From Shouchella rhizosphaerae (GTDB taxonomy: Bacteria > Bacillota > Bacilli > Bacillales > Bacillaceae_D), in contig NZ_FRBS01000004.1 of NCBI RefSeq assembly GCF_900142675.1, positions 350,380 through 414,379 of the forward strand: a DNA stretch of 64,000 nt. The letters run 5' to 3'. The notes beneath the pieces were generated by a model. The model worked only from the letters and a program-made list of their open reading frames with translations, did not search any database and was not told where the DNA came from. The translations under genes and the position numbers were made by a program. This document shows, one piece after another, positions 1 to 8,273 of this stretch. Position 1 is the first letter of the stretch. Every line of letters starts with the position of its first letter.

Positions 1-1163
1 TCGTTAAACCACCAGCCTGAACCGAACTGGATTTTGCCAGGTATGCCGCCTCCTTGGAAGTTGCCAATCGTAGTCGCGATCACCTCGTTATAAATCGGGT
101 TTAATGTATACAAAATCGTCTTTGGCAGTTCATTCGTCCGCTCTAGCTCGTTTAAAAAACGGTTTAATGATTCAGCAAAGCGGTCATCAGCCATAGAATC
201 AAAACCTGAGTCTGGTCCAACTTGCTCAACCATCCGCGAATTGTTGTTTCGCAATGCCCCTAGATGAAATTGCATAGTCCAGCCGAGTTTGTTGTACAAC
301 CGTGCTAAAAACAACAATACGTATGTTTGGTATTTTTCTTCCTCTTGCGGCGTAAGCGTTTCTTGGTTTAGCGCTTTTTGAAACGCCGCTTCTGCTTCTT
401 TTTCGGTCGTGTCTACAAACGGGAGTGTGCGAAGCCCATGGTCAGAAAGAACACAGCCTTCCTCGGCAAAGAATGTCGCCCGTTTTTCAAGCGCCTCCAA
501 TAAAGAGCGGAGCGATGAAATGTCCACTTCTGCCGCAGCCCCTAACGTTTCTAAATACGGGACAAAGCTAGGCGCTGAAGCAACCAATGCTTTGTCTGGG
601 CGAAAGGCAGGGTACACCGCTGCTTGGCACGCTCCCTCTTTTCTAATTTGCTGATGGGCTTCTAAATGGTCGCTCGGATCGTCTGTTGTGCAAATCACTT
701 TGACATTAGATTCCTTGATGATGCCTTGGACTGACCGCTCTGGTGCTGCCAGTTGTTCTTTCGTGGCGCTCCATATGGCTTCAGCTGTCTCACTGCTTAA
801 CAGTTCGTCAATGCCAAAATAGCGTTTCAATTCCAAGTGCGTCCAATGGTAGAGAGGGTTGCCCATTGTATAAGGGACTGTTTCCGCCCATTTAAGAAAC
901 TTCTCTTTGTCATCCCCATCGCCTGTAATAAACGTTTCCTCGACGCCGACAGCACGCATTGCCCGCCATTTGTAATGATCCCCATGGAGCCAAATTTCGC
1001 TAATGTTGTTAAATTGGCGGTTTTCGGCAATTTCTTGTGGGGGGACATGGCAATGGTAGTCTATAATCGGCAGCGTTTTTGCATACGTATGGTAAAGTGT
1101 TTCTGCTGTCTTATTTTGCAACATAAAATTTTCGTGAATGAATGCTTTTCCTGTTGAGGTCAT
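1..1163 (-). CDS. uxaC: Glucuronate (uronate) isomerase, 3' part cut by window edge
   Basis: Minus-strand reading from the ATG at 1163 gives an open frame of 387 codons that runs off the left edge. It begins MTSTGKAFIHENFMLQ and soon shows PIIDYHCHVPPQEI, the metal-binding H-x-H strand of UxaC amidohydrolase-fold isomerases. UxaC converts D-glucuronate or D-galacturonate to fructuronate or tagaturonate; the family is about 470 residues, so roughly 80 are missing here. The start codon directly abuts the kduI stop (TAA at 1164-1166), so the gene is the third member of the kduD-kduI-uxaC operon. The ribosome site is the AGGAGCTGAAA stretch inside the end of kduI. The frame has no internal stop, so the gene appears intact within the window. 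Confidence 0.93.
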   Translation of the reverse strand, partial: MTSTGKAFIHENFMLQNKTAETLYHTYAKTLPIIDYHCHVPPQEIAENRQFNNISEIWLHGDHYKWRAMRAVGVEETFITGDGDDKEKFLKWAETVPYTMGNPLYHWTHLELKRYFGIDELLSSETAEAIWSATKEQLAAPERSVQGIIKESNVKVICTTDDPSDHLEAHQQIRKEGACQAAVYPAFRPDKALVASAPSFVPYLETLGAAAEVDISSLRSLLEALEKRATFFAEEGCVLSDHGLRTLPFVDTTEKEAEAAFQKALNQETLTPQEEEKYQTYVLLFLARLYNKLGWTMQFHLGALRNNNSRMVEQVGPDSGFDSMADDRFAESLNRFLNELERTNELPKTILYTLNPIYNEVIATTIGNFQGGGIPGKIQFGSGWWFN

Positions 1164-1994
1164 TTATTTCAGCTCCTCCATCGCTACTGTGTCCATATCC
1201 GTAAACGTGTAATTTTCTCCAGCCATCGCCCAGATAAATGTGTAATTGCTTGTGCCAACGCCTGAATGAATCGACCATGGCGGCGAAATGACAGCCTGTT
1301 CATTTTTGATCACTAGATGGCGCGTTTCCTGTGGCTGACCCATAAAGTGGAACACACGCGTATCTTCTTCCATATCAAAATACAAATAGGCTTCCATCCG
1401 CCTGTCATGAAGATGAGCAGGCATTGTATTCCACATATTGTTTGGCTCAAGCAGCGTCATCCCTACCATTAACTGGCAGCTTTCAATTCCGTCTTTATGG
1501 ACATACTTGTAAATCGTGCGGTTATTGGATTCAGCATCTGAACCTAATTTCGTCGGTTGCGCTTCTCCAATCGGTGCCAATTTTGTCGGATATGTTTGAT
1601 GGGCAGTGGCTGACACTAAATAAAACCGGGCTGGTTGTTGTGGATCGTTGCTTGCAAATTCGACATGTTCATTGCCTCTACCGACATAGAGGCAGTCACG
1701 CTTTGCCATTTTATATGTGTCTTTTCCGACCGTTACTGTCCCTTCACCACCGATATTGATAACAGCCAACTCCCGCCTTTCAAGAAAATAATCGGTTTTT
1801 AAAGCATCGCCTGCGTCTAGGGCAATCGCTTCATGGCTTGGAACAGCGCCGCCGATTATTAATCGGTCATAGTGGGAGTAGCTTAAATGGAGCGCCCCCT
1901 CTTCAAACAGCGATTCGACTAAGAAAGCTTCTCTCATTTCCTCTGTTGTATACGTTTTAAAATCTCTTGGCCCTACTTCATAACGAATATCCAT
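1164..1994 (-). CDS. kduI: 5-keto-4-deoxyuronate isomerase (4-deoxy-L-threo-5-hexosulose-uronate ketol-isomerase)
   Basis: KduI converts 5-keto-4-deoxyuronate, from unsaturated uronates released by polysaccharide lyases, into 3-deoxy-D-glycero-2,5-hexodiulosonate in the cytosol. The protein carries the cupin metal ligands expected for the family: HLHDRRMEAY (H-x-H-x4-E) and a later His in SIHSGVG. An ATG at 2000 is in frame, but the AAAAGGGG ribosome site lies only 2 bases before it and 8 bases before the ATG at 1994. Family members begin MD(I/V)R, so the 1994 start (MDIRYEVGP, 276 residues) is preferred. It is followed without a gap by uxaC and preceded by kduD, its next pathway step. Confidence 0.95.
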   Translation of the reverse strand: MDIRYEVGPRDFKTYTTEEMREAFLVESLFEEGALHLSYSHYDRLIIGGAVPSHEAIALDAGDALKTDYFLERRELAVINIGGEGTVTVGKDTYKMAKRDCLYVGRGNEHVEFASNDPQQPARFYLVSATAHQTYPTKLAPIGEAQPTKLGSDAESNNRTIYKYVHKDGIESCQLMVGMTLLEPNNMWNTMPAHLHDRRMEAYLYFDMEEDTRVFHFMGQPQETRHLVIKNEQAVISPPWSIHSGVGTSNYTFIWAMAGENYTFTDMDTVAMEELK

Positions 1995-2044
1995 TTCCAT
2001 TTCCCCTTTTCACGTTTTCGTTTGTTAGAGTCACAATGGTTCGT

Positions 2045-2797
2045 TTATGCACTTAACCAACCGCCATCGACTGCTAGAATATGGCCATTCACATAGTTTG
2101 ACGCCTCCGATGCGAGAAAAACAACAGGGCCTTTCAAATCATCAGGGAGCCCCCATTCGCCTTTCGGAATTCGCGAGCTAATGTAAGCATAACGGCTTTC
2201 ATCTGTACGAATCCCTTCTGTATTGTCTGTTACCATATACCCTGGGGCAATCGCATTGACGCGCACCCCTTTTTTGGCCCACTCATTGGCAAGTGCTTTC
2301 GTCAAACCGGCAACGGCATGTTTGCTTGCTGTATAGGCGGCAACGCGCAATCCGCCTTGGAACGACAGCATCGAGGCCACGTTAATAATCGATCCTGATC
2401 CCTTTTCAAGCATATGTGCGCCAATTTCCCGAGACAGCGTAAATACAGCATCCAAGTTGACGTGCAGCACTTCCCGCCAAGATGCATCATCCAACACGTT
2501 TGCATCAGCCCGCTTAATGATACCGGCATTATTGACCAATATGTCAACGCTTTCAACATGATCCAAAACTTTAGCGGCCAATTCCTTTGCCCCATCAGGC
2601 TGAGATAAATCGGCGTTTATCCCATAAAATCGCCCGCCAATTTCCTCTACTTTTTGTTTTGTTTCCATCATATCGCTAATTCCTGCACCAATGATGTTAG
2701 CACCCGCTTCGGCAAGTCCGAGCGCCATCCCTTGGCCAAGCCCTCGGCTAGCGCCAGTGACGACGGCTGTTTTTCCTGCAAGCGAAAACATTTCCAT
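2045..2797 (-). CDS. kduD: 2-dehydro-3-deoxy-D-gluconate 5-dehydrogenase (SDR family)
   Basis: A classical short-chain dehydrogenase. It has the NAD(P)-binding TGASRGLG near residue 17, the NNAG structural motif, a catalytic Ser in NVASMLSF and the YTASK catalytic Tyr/Lys. KduD reduces 2,5-diketo-3-deoxygluconate to KDG, following KduI. Adjacency to kduI and the length of about 250 residues support KduD rather than a generic SDR. A GTG at 2803 overlaps the ribosome site; the ATG at 2797 lies 5 bases after GGGGGGAG and is preferred. It is the first gene of the kduD-kduI-uxaC operon and has its own promoter at 2842-2870. Confidence 0.92.
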   Translation of the reverse strand: MEMFSLAGKTAVVTGASRGLGQGMALGLAEAGANIIGAGISDMMETKQKVEEIGGRFYGINADLSQPDGAKELAAKVLDHVESVDILVNNAGIIKRADANVLDDASWREVLHVNLDAVFTLSREIGAHMLEKGSGSIINVASMLSFQGGLRVAAYTASKHAVAGLTKALANEWAKKGVRVNAIAPGYMVTDNTEGIRTDESRYAYISSRIPKGEWGLPDDLKGPVVFLASEASNYVNGHILAVDGGWLSA

Positions 2798-2841
2798 CCC
2801 CACTCCCCCCTTATTTGTTTGTTTTGGTTCATTTACGTTTG

Positions 2842-2870
2842 ATCATACCATAGCTTTAAACAGCTTACAA
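2842..2870 (-). promoter_or_regulatory. Sigma-A promoter of the kduD-kduI-uxaC operon
   Basis: On the minus strand the -35 TTGTAA (2865-2870) and -10 TATGAT (2842-2847) are separated by exactly 17 bases, in the only gap between the DeoR-type gene and kduD. A C-A-rich stretch with repeated AAACAAAC-like words lies just downstream, a plausible DeoR-family target, but no clear operator was established. Confidence 0.72.
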
Positions 2871-2896
2871 CTAGGCATTGTTTTTTACTGCACTTG

Positions 2897-3652
2897 TTAA
2901 TAAACATTGATGCCGTATTCATTCTCCAAGACGCTTCGCGTTTCACTGTCTAACAAGTCATCGCTGACAAGTTCGTCAATTTCTGTGATGTCTGCAAATC
3001 GCATTAAACCAACTTGGCCAAACTTGCTTGAATCAGACAGCAAGATTGTTTTTCGTCCGCAATTGATGGCCGCTCTTTTCCATTCATAGTGAAAGCTGTT
3101 TAGTATCGATAAGCCGTGATCAATAGAGACGCCAGTCGCCCCTAAAAATACTTTTTGCACATACAACGACTTGAGCATTGCCGTCGTTTGCTGGCTATAC
3201 AGTGCCGAAGAAGTGCCAAGGCGTGTTCCTCCGAGCAAAATAAGCTGGATTGCTTCTTTTTCGTAAAGGGCGTTCGCGATCCGGATGTCATTAGTAATGA
3301 CTGTCATCGGCTTGTCGCCAAGGCGCTCAGCAAGGGCAAGCGTCGTACTGCCGCCATCTAGCAAAATCACGTCATTCTCACAAATCAACGCTTTTGCTTT
3401 TTCCGCAATAGCGTGCTTTTCCTTTTCATTTCTTTGCTCCCGTTCCTGAATCGGAAACAAGCTTGTATCGGTTTCCATTAATACGGCACCACCATGAACA
3501 CGCTTGAGCAGCTTTTTTTCTTCGAGGCGCTCTAAATCTAGGCGGATTGTTTTTTCGGTAACACCAAGCCATTCGCTCGCTTGGGAAACGCGTATCGATT
3601 TGTGTTTCGCTAAATAGGCAAGCAGTTTTTCGTGCCGTTCCAATGTGAACAT
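2897..3652 (-). CDS. DeoR-family transcriptional regulator
   Basis: A 251-residue protein with the standard DeoR layout. The N-terminal winged helix-turn-helix spans about residues 5-57 (RHEKLLAYLAKHKSIRVSQ, then VTEKTIRLDLERLEEKKLLKRVHGGA). A C-terminal sugar-phosphate-sensing domain follows, with the family signature LLDGGSTTLALAERL and VFLGATGVSIDHGL. It starts at an ATG 7-8 bases after GAGAGGTGAAG. It lies directly upstream of kduD-kduI-uxaC on the same strand, so it probably represses uronate catabolism. The effector cannot be read from the sequence. Three 10-base direct repeats upstream (3677-3706) suggest autoregulation. Confidence 0.88.
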   Translation of the reverse strand: MFTLERHEKLLAYLAKHKSIRVSQASEWLGVTEKTIRLDLERLEEKKLLKRVHGGAVLMETDTSLFPIQEREQRNEKEKHAIAEKAKALICENDVILLDGGSTTLALAERLGDKPMTVITNDIRIANALYEKEAIQLILLGGTRLGTSSALYSQQTTAMLKSLYVQKVFLGATGVSIDHGLSILNSFHYEWKRAAINCGRKTILLSDSSKFGQVGLMRFADITEIDELVSDDLLDSETRSVLENEYGINVY

Positions 3653-3676
3653 GATTCTTCACCTCTCTGTTCCATT

Positions 3677-3706
3677 ATCACACATAACCGAACATAAATA
3701 AACATA
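3677..3706 (-). promoter_or_regulatory. Three 10-base direct repeats upstream of the DeoR-type gene, candidate operator
   Basis: On the minus strand three consecutive 10-mers read TATGTTTATT, TATGTTCGGT and TATGTGTGAT, phased at one helical turn. DeoR-family proteins often bind such tandem direct repeats. The last repeat contains GATAAT-like sequence that could serve as the -10, so bound regulator would block transcription. The assignment is inferred from position and phasing. Confidence 0.5.
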
Positions 3707-3737
3707 AAAACAGGCAGCTTTTTATAAAACTGCCTGT
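3705..3737 (-). terminator. Rho-independent terminator after the chromate-transporter pair
   Basis: The stem is ACAGGCAG (3710-3717) with CTGCCTGT (3730-3737); on the minus strand it is followed by TTTTT. It sits 35 bases beyond the stop of the second transporter gene. Confidence 0.8.
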
Positions 3738-3771
3738 GTGTATACCGCATACCGACTCTCTCATTTACTGC

Positions 3772-4311
3772 CTACCCTAGAAATGGAATGACAAGACCTC
3801 CGTAAACAAATGAGGCGACAATCACTAATGCCGGATGGACTTTTGCCTTTGTCAATAGCAGAAAAGCAACCGCTGCAATTGCCAATGACTGAAGCCAACC
3901 AATTTGGGCAGCAGCATCGCCAATGATATCGAACGTCAACACTACCATCAATATGCAAATAACAGGTTGAACAGCAAGGGAAATGCCTTTGACCACATTT
4001 GACTGGCGGTACTTTCGCAAAACACGCATCAACAAAATCATGGCCAGCGCTGATGGAACAATGGTCGCTGCATGAGCAACGATAAACCCTGGCCAGCCCC
4101 CGGCAGCAAACCCGACATACGCAGCAATTTTTGTTGCAATCGGCCCTGGCAGAGCATTGGCCAAGGCAAGGACATTGGAAAACTCATCGCTCGTCAACCA
4201 CTGATAGCGGTTGACAATTTCCTCAAACATAAGCGGAATGGAAGCCGGGCCTCCACCATAGCCTAGCAAGTTAGCAAGAAAAAATGCGATAAATAAATAT
4301 AATAAAATCAT
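3772..4311 (-). CDS. Chromate transporter-type (CHR family) half protein, second of pair
   Basis: A short-chain CHR-family membrane protein of 179 residues. It has the family N-terminal motif with GYGGGPASIPLM near residue 20 and a conserved PGPIATKIAAYVG stretch. The family exports chromate or related anions; short forms work as two antiparallel halves (compare B. subtilis YwrA/YwrB). The start at 4311 is chosen over 4341 because its ATG overlaps the upstream stop as ATGA and lies 6 bases after AAAGGAGAG, which indicates translational coupling. About five hydrophobic segments are visible. The substrate is not shown by the sequence. Confidence 0.87.
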   Translation of the reverse strand: MILLYLFIAFFLANLLGYGGGPASIPLMFEEIVNRYQWLTSDEFSNVLALANALPGPIATKIAAYVGFAAGGWPGFIVAHAATIVPSALAMILLMRVLRKYRQSNVVKGISLAVQPVICILMVVLTFDIIGDAAAQIGWLQSLAIAAVAFLLLTKAKVHPALVIVASFVYGGLVIPFLG

Positions 4312-4898
4312 GACGACTCTCCTTTTTGCCTGCTCCGCCATTTATCCATCAGTTTATAATGAAACACACCGTAAATAATGAAGGCAATAATCACAAAGCC
4401 AGGATGTACGTCAAACCCTTGCAAAGCGGCAAAGGCAATAACAAAAGTGAGCATGCCAAAAACCCAGCCAAAACCTTTAACCGCCTTCTTGCCAAAATCA
4501 TACGCCATTTGCGCAAGCAATACGGCGATAACAGGTGTAACTGCGCCTATCATGCCAGCAACCACTTCCGAACCACTGATAGCATCAACAAGCGAAAAAA
4601 GCAACACCATCGCTACACTCGTAGGAAAAATGTGCCACAACGTTGCCCAACAAGCACCCGTCCAGCCCTTCAATCGATAACCTAAATAGGCTGCCATTTT
4701 CGTTGCCACTGGTCCTGGCAACGTATTAGCAATCGCCAGCGTCTCGCCAAATTCTTCATTGTCCATCCATTTATACGTATCAACAGCTTCCACTCGAAAC
4801 AGTGGCATGACAGACGGGCCGCCGCCAAACCCAAACAGCCCTGTCCGCAGCATCGCTAGTGCTAGCTGCCTATATTGCGTTGTGGTTTCCTTCTCCAC
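4308..4898 (-). CDS. Chromate transporter-type (CHR family) half protein, first of pair
   Basis: A 196-residue CHR-family half transporter. It carries the signature FGFGGGPSVMPLF near residue 25 and NTLPGPVATKMAAYLGY near residue 60, then several membrane segments. It is homologous in layout to the following gene, and its stop overlaps that gene's start by 4 bases, so the two are probably made together as a heteromer. The ribosome site is AAAGAGGGATAAC upstream of the ATG. The role in chromate efflux is inferred from family membership; other oxyanions are possible. Confidence 0.87.
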   Translation of the reverse strand: MEKETTTQYRQLALAMLRTGLFGFGGGPSVMPLFRVEAVDTYKWMDNEEFGETLAIANTLPGPVATKMAAYLGYRLKGWTGACWATLWHIFPTSVAMVLLFSLVDAISGSEVVAGMIGAVTPVIAVLLAQMAYDFGKKAVKGFGWVFGMLTFVIAFAALQGFDVHPGFVIIAFIIYGVFHYKLMDKWRSRQKGESS

Positions 4899-4953
4899 TG
4901 CCGTTATCCCTCTTTTCGCTATTCATTCGTAGTTTACAAAGCTCCGCTTAGCG

Positions 4954-5784
4954 CTATAACCGAATTTTAGCAATGTCAAAGTCAGGGACAAGCCCTTGTT
5001 TCATTGCTCGGCCTAACAAGTTCTCAATCGCTTGATAGCCATCTTCTCCAAGTGACTTCGTAAACTCATTTACGTAAAGTTCAATATGAGCATTGGCGAC
5101 TTCTGCTGAAAGCTCTTGGGCATGGGAAAGCACATAATCGCTTGTCTCTTCAGGGTGTGCCCATGCATACTCAACTGATTGTCGGGCCCACTTGGCCAAT
5201 TGCTCTTTATCGAGAGAACGCTTGGCAATAATCGCGCCTAACGGAATCGGATATCCTGTATCTTGTTCCCACCATTCGCCTAGATCTTGCAACAGGGACA
5301 AGCCATACGTTTCGTATGTAAAGCGTGCTTCGTGGATGACAAGCCCTGCATCGACTTCTCCTTTTGCGACTGCAGGCATAATACGGTCAAATGGCATCAC
5401 TTTTATAAAGATGTTATTTTTAGGAAGTTTTTGTTCAGTCCAGAGACGGAACAATAAGTATGCAGTCGAGCGGTCACTTGGCACAGCAACCGTTTTCCCT
5501 TCAAGAGTCGCTGCTTCTTGCGGCTCTTTCGTTAACACAAGGGGTCCGCACCCACGACCAAGAGCGCCTCCGCTCGGCACTAGACAATAATGGTCCAGTA
5601 CATACGGCAACGCAGCATAAGAAATTTTCATAACTTCAGGCCCCGTCTGATCAATCGCCCAGTAGTTGGTGCGGTCAATATCGGCATAGGTTACATTTAA
5701 CTTAGGGGCACCAGCAATCTTTCCGTGAACCCATGCATAAAAGACAAATGTGTCATTTGGACATGGTGAAAAGGCAATCTCCAA
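4954..5784 (-). CDS. mqnD: 1,4-dihydroxy-6-naphthoate synthase (futalosine pathway)
   Basis: MqnD converts cyclic dehypoxanthine futalosine to 1,4-dihydroxy-6-naphthoate, a late step of the alternative menaquinone route. The protein (276 residues) begins with the family hallmark IAFSPCPNDTFVFYAWVHGK and has the periplasmic-binding-protein-like fold with a GLVIHEARFTYE segment. The start is taken as the TTG at 5784, 9 bases after AAGGAGG; the TTG at 5793 touches that site and cannot be used well. The gene overlaps the end of mqnB by 32 bases, so the two are coupled. MqnA, MqnC and MqnE are not in this window. Confidence 0.9.
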   Translation of the reverse strand: MEIAFSPCPNDTFVFYAWVHGKIAGAPKLNVTYADIDRTNYWAIDQTGPEVMKISYAALPYVLDHYCLVPSGGALGRGCGPLVLTKEPQEAATLEGKTVAVPSDRSTAYLLFRLWTEQKLPKNNIFIKVMPFDRIMPAVAKGEVDAGLVIHEARFTYETYGLSLLQDLGEWWEQDTGYPIPLGAIIAKRSLDKEQLAKWARQSVEYAWAHPEETSDYVLSHAQELSAEVANAHIELYVNEFTKSLGEDGYQAIENLLGRAMKQGLVPDFDIAKIRL

Positions 5785-6427
5785 GTTGTTCAACCTCCTT
5801 CAATTTTTCTGCTGCTTTCGTCAACGACGAAAAAGCACTCGCAAATTCCCAGCTTGCTTTATCGCGAATGCCTACTTGGTTTGAAATGGACCTAACCTCG
5901 GCAAAAGGCAAGCCAAACTCCGCTGCTGCACTAGCTACTCCAAACCCTTCCATCGCTTCCGCCACTACATCTTTTCCATAGGATTGGCGGACGTTTAACG
6001 TCGTTTCTGTCCCAGTCACAGTCATCACGGACAAAATTGTACCCGTTGCCACAGATACAGCTTCTTGAAGTTTCCCAATATAAGAATCGTTTGCAACTGC
6101 AGGCAACGTTTGTGTACCAAAACCGAGCGCATCAATCGTCAAAAACCCTTCAGGTGACTCTGCTCCTATTTCCGGGGCAATAATCGACGTTGCGACAGCA
6201 ACCGTGCCATTTGCCGCTTTTCCAGGGAAGCCACCCGCAATCCCCATGTTTATCGTTCCCTGATAATGTTTTTGGGCGAGCTGCCTTGCTGTACGTGCAG
6301 CTGCCTGGGCCATCCCTACGCCGCCAACGAGTACTTCATAGGCTGAAGAATTTCCCAACCCTTGTAAGACAGCCTGTTTTTCAGGTTCTACGGAAACGAC
6401 AATCAAAATAGGCTTCCTGTCTACCAC
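5753..6427 (-). CDS. mqnB: Futalosine hydrolase
   Basis: This nucleoside phosphorylase-fold protein (224 residues) has the pattern VGGVGMAQAAARTARQL, then INMGIAGGFPGKA, and a C-terminal VVAEAMEGFGVASAAAEFG with the purine-binding E-x-E-like region. MqnB removes hypoxanthine from futalosine. Overlap with mqnD makes the assignment much firmer than the fold alone, which is shared with MTA/SAH nucleosidases. The start is a GTG at 6427 about 10 bases after GAAAGGA. A promoter lies at 6463-6490. Confidence 0.88.
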   Translation of the reverse strand: MVDRKPILIVVSVEPEKQAVLQGLGNSSAYEVLVGGVGMAQAAARTARQLAQKHYQGTINMGIAGGFPGKAANGTVAVATSIIAPEIGAESPEGFLTIDALGFGTQTLPAVANDSYIGKLQEAVSVATGTILSVMTVTGTETTLNVRQSYGKDVVAEAMEGFGVASAAAEFGLPFAEVRSISNQVGIRDKASWEFASAFSSLTKAAEKLKEVEQLGDCLFTMSK

Positions 6428-6462
6428 GCGCCAACAATCCTTTCCAACGATTCTAACGGTCT

Positions 6463-6490
6463 AGTATACCATAAATGAAGTTGCCAACAA
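6463..6490 (-). promoter_or_regulatory. Promoter of mqnB-mqnD
   Basis: Minus strand: -10 TATACT (6463-6468), extended by an upstream TG two bases away, with -35 TTGTTG (6485-6490) at 16 bases. It is the only promoter-like pair in the gap before the lipase gene. Confidence 0.5.
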
Positions 6491-6604
6491 AGTCCATTTG
6501 TTTGCTTTCGAGCCAGTCAATATAATAATCGCTTCTATTACCTATACATGCAACAAGAAATCGTTCATAGAATGTATTATCTGACAAATAAGGAGTGAAT
6601 TTGG

Positions 6605-8059
6605 ATGAAAGAATCATTTTTGAAAGCGCTTACTTTATTTTTGTTGTCCTTCCTGCTTTTATGGCCGCAAGCTTCAGCACACGCTGGGTTTCTTGGCGCA
6701 GGAAAACCAGCGCCCGGCGCTCCGCCAGGAACCTGGGTTGTTGGTGATACACCAGCAACGACTGCTGGATCGCCGATCTTGTTTGTCCATGGTCTTAATA
6801 GTTCCGCGCTCACTTGGTTCGAGCCAAATGACATGTTCGTACACACATATGAGCAAGGATTTCCGAGTGCTTACATCAATTTGCACCCAGATAAATCAAA
6901 CTGGCAAAATGGCGAGTTACTAGCAGAAAAAATTCGCGATATTTACCACCATTTCGGTGAAAAGGTCACAATTGTTGCCCATAGCAAAGGCGGCGTCGAT
7001 ACGCAAACTGCGCTCCTACATTATGGGGCTGAACCTTATGTAAAAGAAGTCATTACGCTCGGTTCGCCTCACCACGGAAGCGAACTCGCCAACTTAGCAT
7101 ATAGCAACTGGGCTGGCTGGCTCGCGGAAATCATCGGCCAACGCTCAGAAGGCACAGACTCTTTGCAAACAGGGAACATGGCCTATTTTCGAGCGCAAAC
7201 AGACGGTTTAATCTCTGCACAATCTGTCCCCTTTTCGACGATTTCAGGAACATCCTGGGGCTCATTTGGATCTGCTCTCTATTTCGGCGGAGTGTATTTG
7301 CAATTTTTCGGCACGAATGATGGGGCTGTGACAGTGAATAGCTCTAGACTAAGCTACGCCCGAGAACTTGCTTCCAACCGGTGGGATCATATGCAAGTGG
7401 CGCAAGGCCATCTTATTTTCCCTTTACTGCAAGCGCAAATGGGTGCACAAGCGAAGGAAGAAGAGCATGCGAAGTCCATGAGCGCAACTATAATCCGCGG
7501 CGGCCAATTTAACGAAAATGGCAGCCAGGCTTTTGTCATCGAGCCAAACGTAAAAAAAGCACAAATCTCGGTACTTGCTAATGAAAATCTTGACTCCGCT
7601 GAACTTCACTCTCCAGATGGGCAAGTCTATTCTGTTGCCGCCGTCGCTGCCGAGCAAGAGCATAGTGTTTTTTACGGAGCTTATGCTCATCATTTTGAAA
7701 TGGACCACCCGAGTGCCGGGGAATGGGAACTAAAAATGGAACACCCGCAAACAACAGCCTATTTAGCGGTTATCGCACTTGAAGGCGGCGTTTCGCCAGC
7801 CATCGCTTTTGACAGCGTTCGCCTCCAGTCTGACATTGACCCGAATGCCATCGATGTCAGCAAAACACGCTACACCGTCCATGTCAATGATGACAACATC
7901 GCAGCCAATACTGCTTCGCTTCACGCGCTGCCGCCCCAAAAAGATGCTTCGCAAACGATTACCATTGATATTGAAGGAATGACAAGAAACGGCGATCGCT
8001 TTGAACGGACGATCATTACCAACCGCTATGTCGACAAGCACGGCATTATTTATGAATGA
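6605..8059 (+). CDS. Secreted triacylglycerol lipase/esterase
   Basis: A 484-residue extracellular alpha/beta hydrolase. A signal peptide (KESFLKALTLFLLSFLLL) is predicted to be cut after ASA or AHA near residues 25-27. The oxyanion strand is ILFVHGLNSS. The nucleophile elbow is AHSKGG with Ser127: Ala replaces the first Gly of GxSxG, as in Bacillus family I.4/I.5-type lipases. SPHHGSELAN follows, the acidic residue is probably in FFGTNDGAVTV, and the His in the QGH segment near residue 278. About 190 C-terminal residues beyond the hydrolase core form an extra domain of unknown role. The ribosome site AAGGAGTG is 9 bases before the ATG. A perfect cre-like site lies in codons 6-10. Confidence 0.9.
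   Translation: MKESFLKALTLFLLSFLLLWPQASAHAGFLGAGKPAPGAPPGTWVVGDTPATTAGSPILFVHGLNSSALTWFEPNDMFVHTYEQGFPSAYINLHPDKSNWQNGELLAEKIRDIYHHFGEKVTIVAHSKGGVDTQTALLHYGAEPYVKEVITLGSPHHGSELANLAYSNWAGWLAEIIGQRSEGTDSLQTGNMAYFRAQTDGLISAQSVPFSTISGTSWGSFGSALYFGGVYLQFFGTNDGAVTVNSSRLSYARELASNRWDHMQVAQGHLIFPLLQAQMGAQAKEEEHAKSMSATIIRGGQFNENGSQAFVIEPNVKKAQISVLANENLDSAELHSPDGQVYSVAAVAAEQEHSVFYGAYAHHFEMDHPSAGEWELKMEHPQTTAYLAVIALEGGVSPAIAFDSVRLQSDIDPNAIDVSKTRYTVHVNDDNIAANTASLHALPPQKDASQTITIDIEGMTRNGDRFERTIITNRYVDKHGIIYE
6620..6634 (+). promoter_or_regulatory. Candidate cre (CcpA) site inside the lipase signal-peptide coding region
   Basis: TTGAAAGCGCTTACT matches every position of the consensus WTGNAANCGNWNNCW. Sites this close to the start codon can act as CcpA roadblocks. 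CcpA control of this lipase is inferred. Confidence 0.5.
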
Positions 8060-8140
8060 TCGACAGATGGCGCCGGCAAGTTTTAGGAGCGGACTAAAAT
8101 TAGGAAGAATACGATCAATTGTCTGTAAATCCGCAACAAC

Positions 8141-8240
8141 AAAAAGGAACCATACCAAAGCAGCTGGTCCACTAAAACATTGAATTGACAAATACCCAAT
8201 AATCGTTGCTGGTTCCTTTTTCGATATCGAAAAAGGAACC
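8141..8240. repeat. 30-base perfect palindrome plus a third copy of its arm
   Basis: Positions 8211-8240 are a perfect 30-base palindrome; each half is GGTTCCTTTTTCGAT. The 11-base arm AAAAAGGAACC occurs again at 8141-8151, where it can pair with 8211-8221 to give a different hairpin closed by T residues. The palindrome lies between the convergent lipase and Mga-type genes and may act as a bidirectional terminator with two alternative folds, or be a remnant of a small inverted-repeat element. Confidence 0.7.
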
Positions 8241-8273
8241 TTATTTACGAAACGTAACTGGCAGCGGCTTCTC

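Noticed and set aside
409-1157. Plus- and minus-strand open frames at the left edge
   Set aside because: They are shadows of the truncated uxaC gene, which runs off the window.
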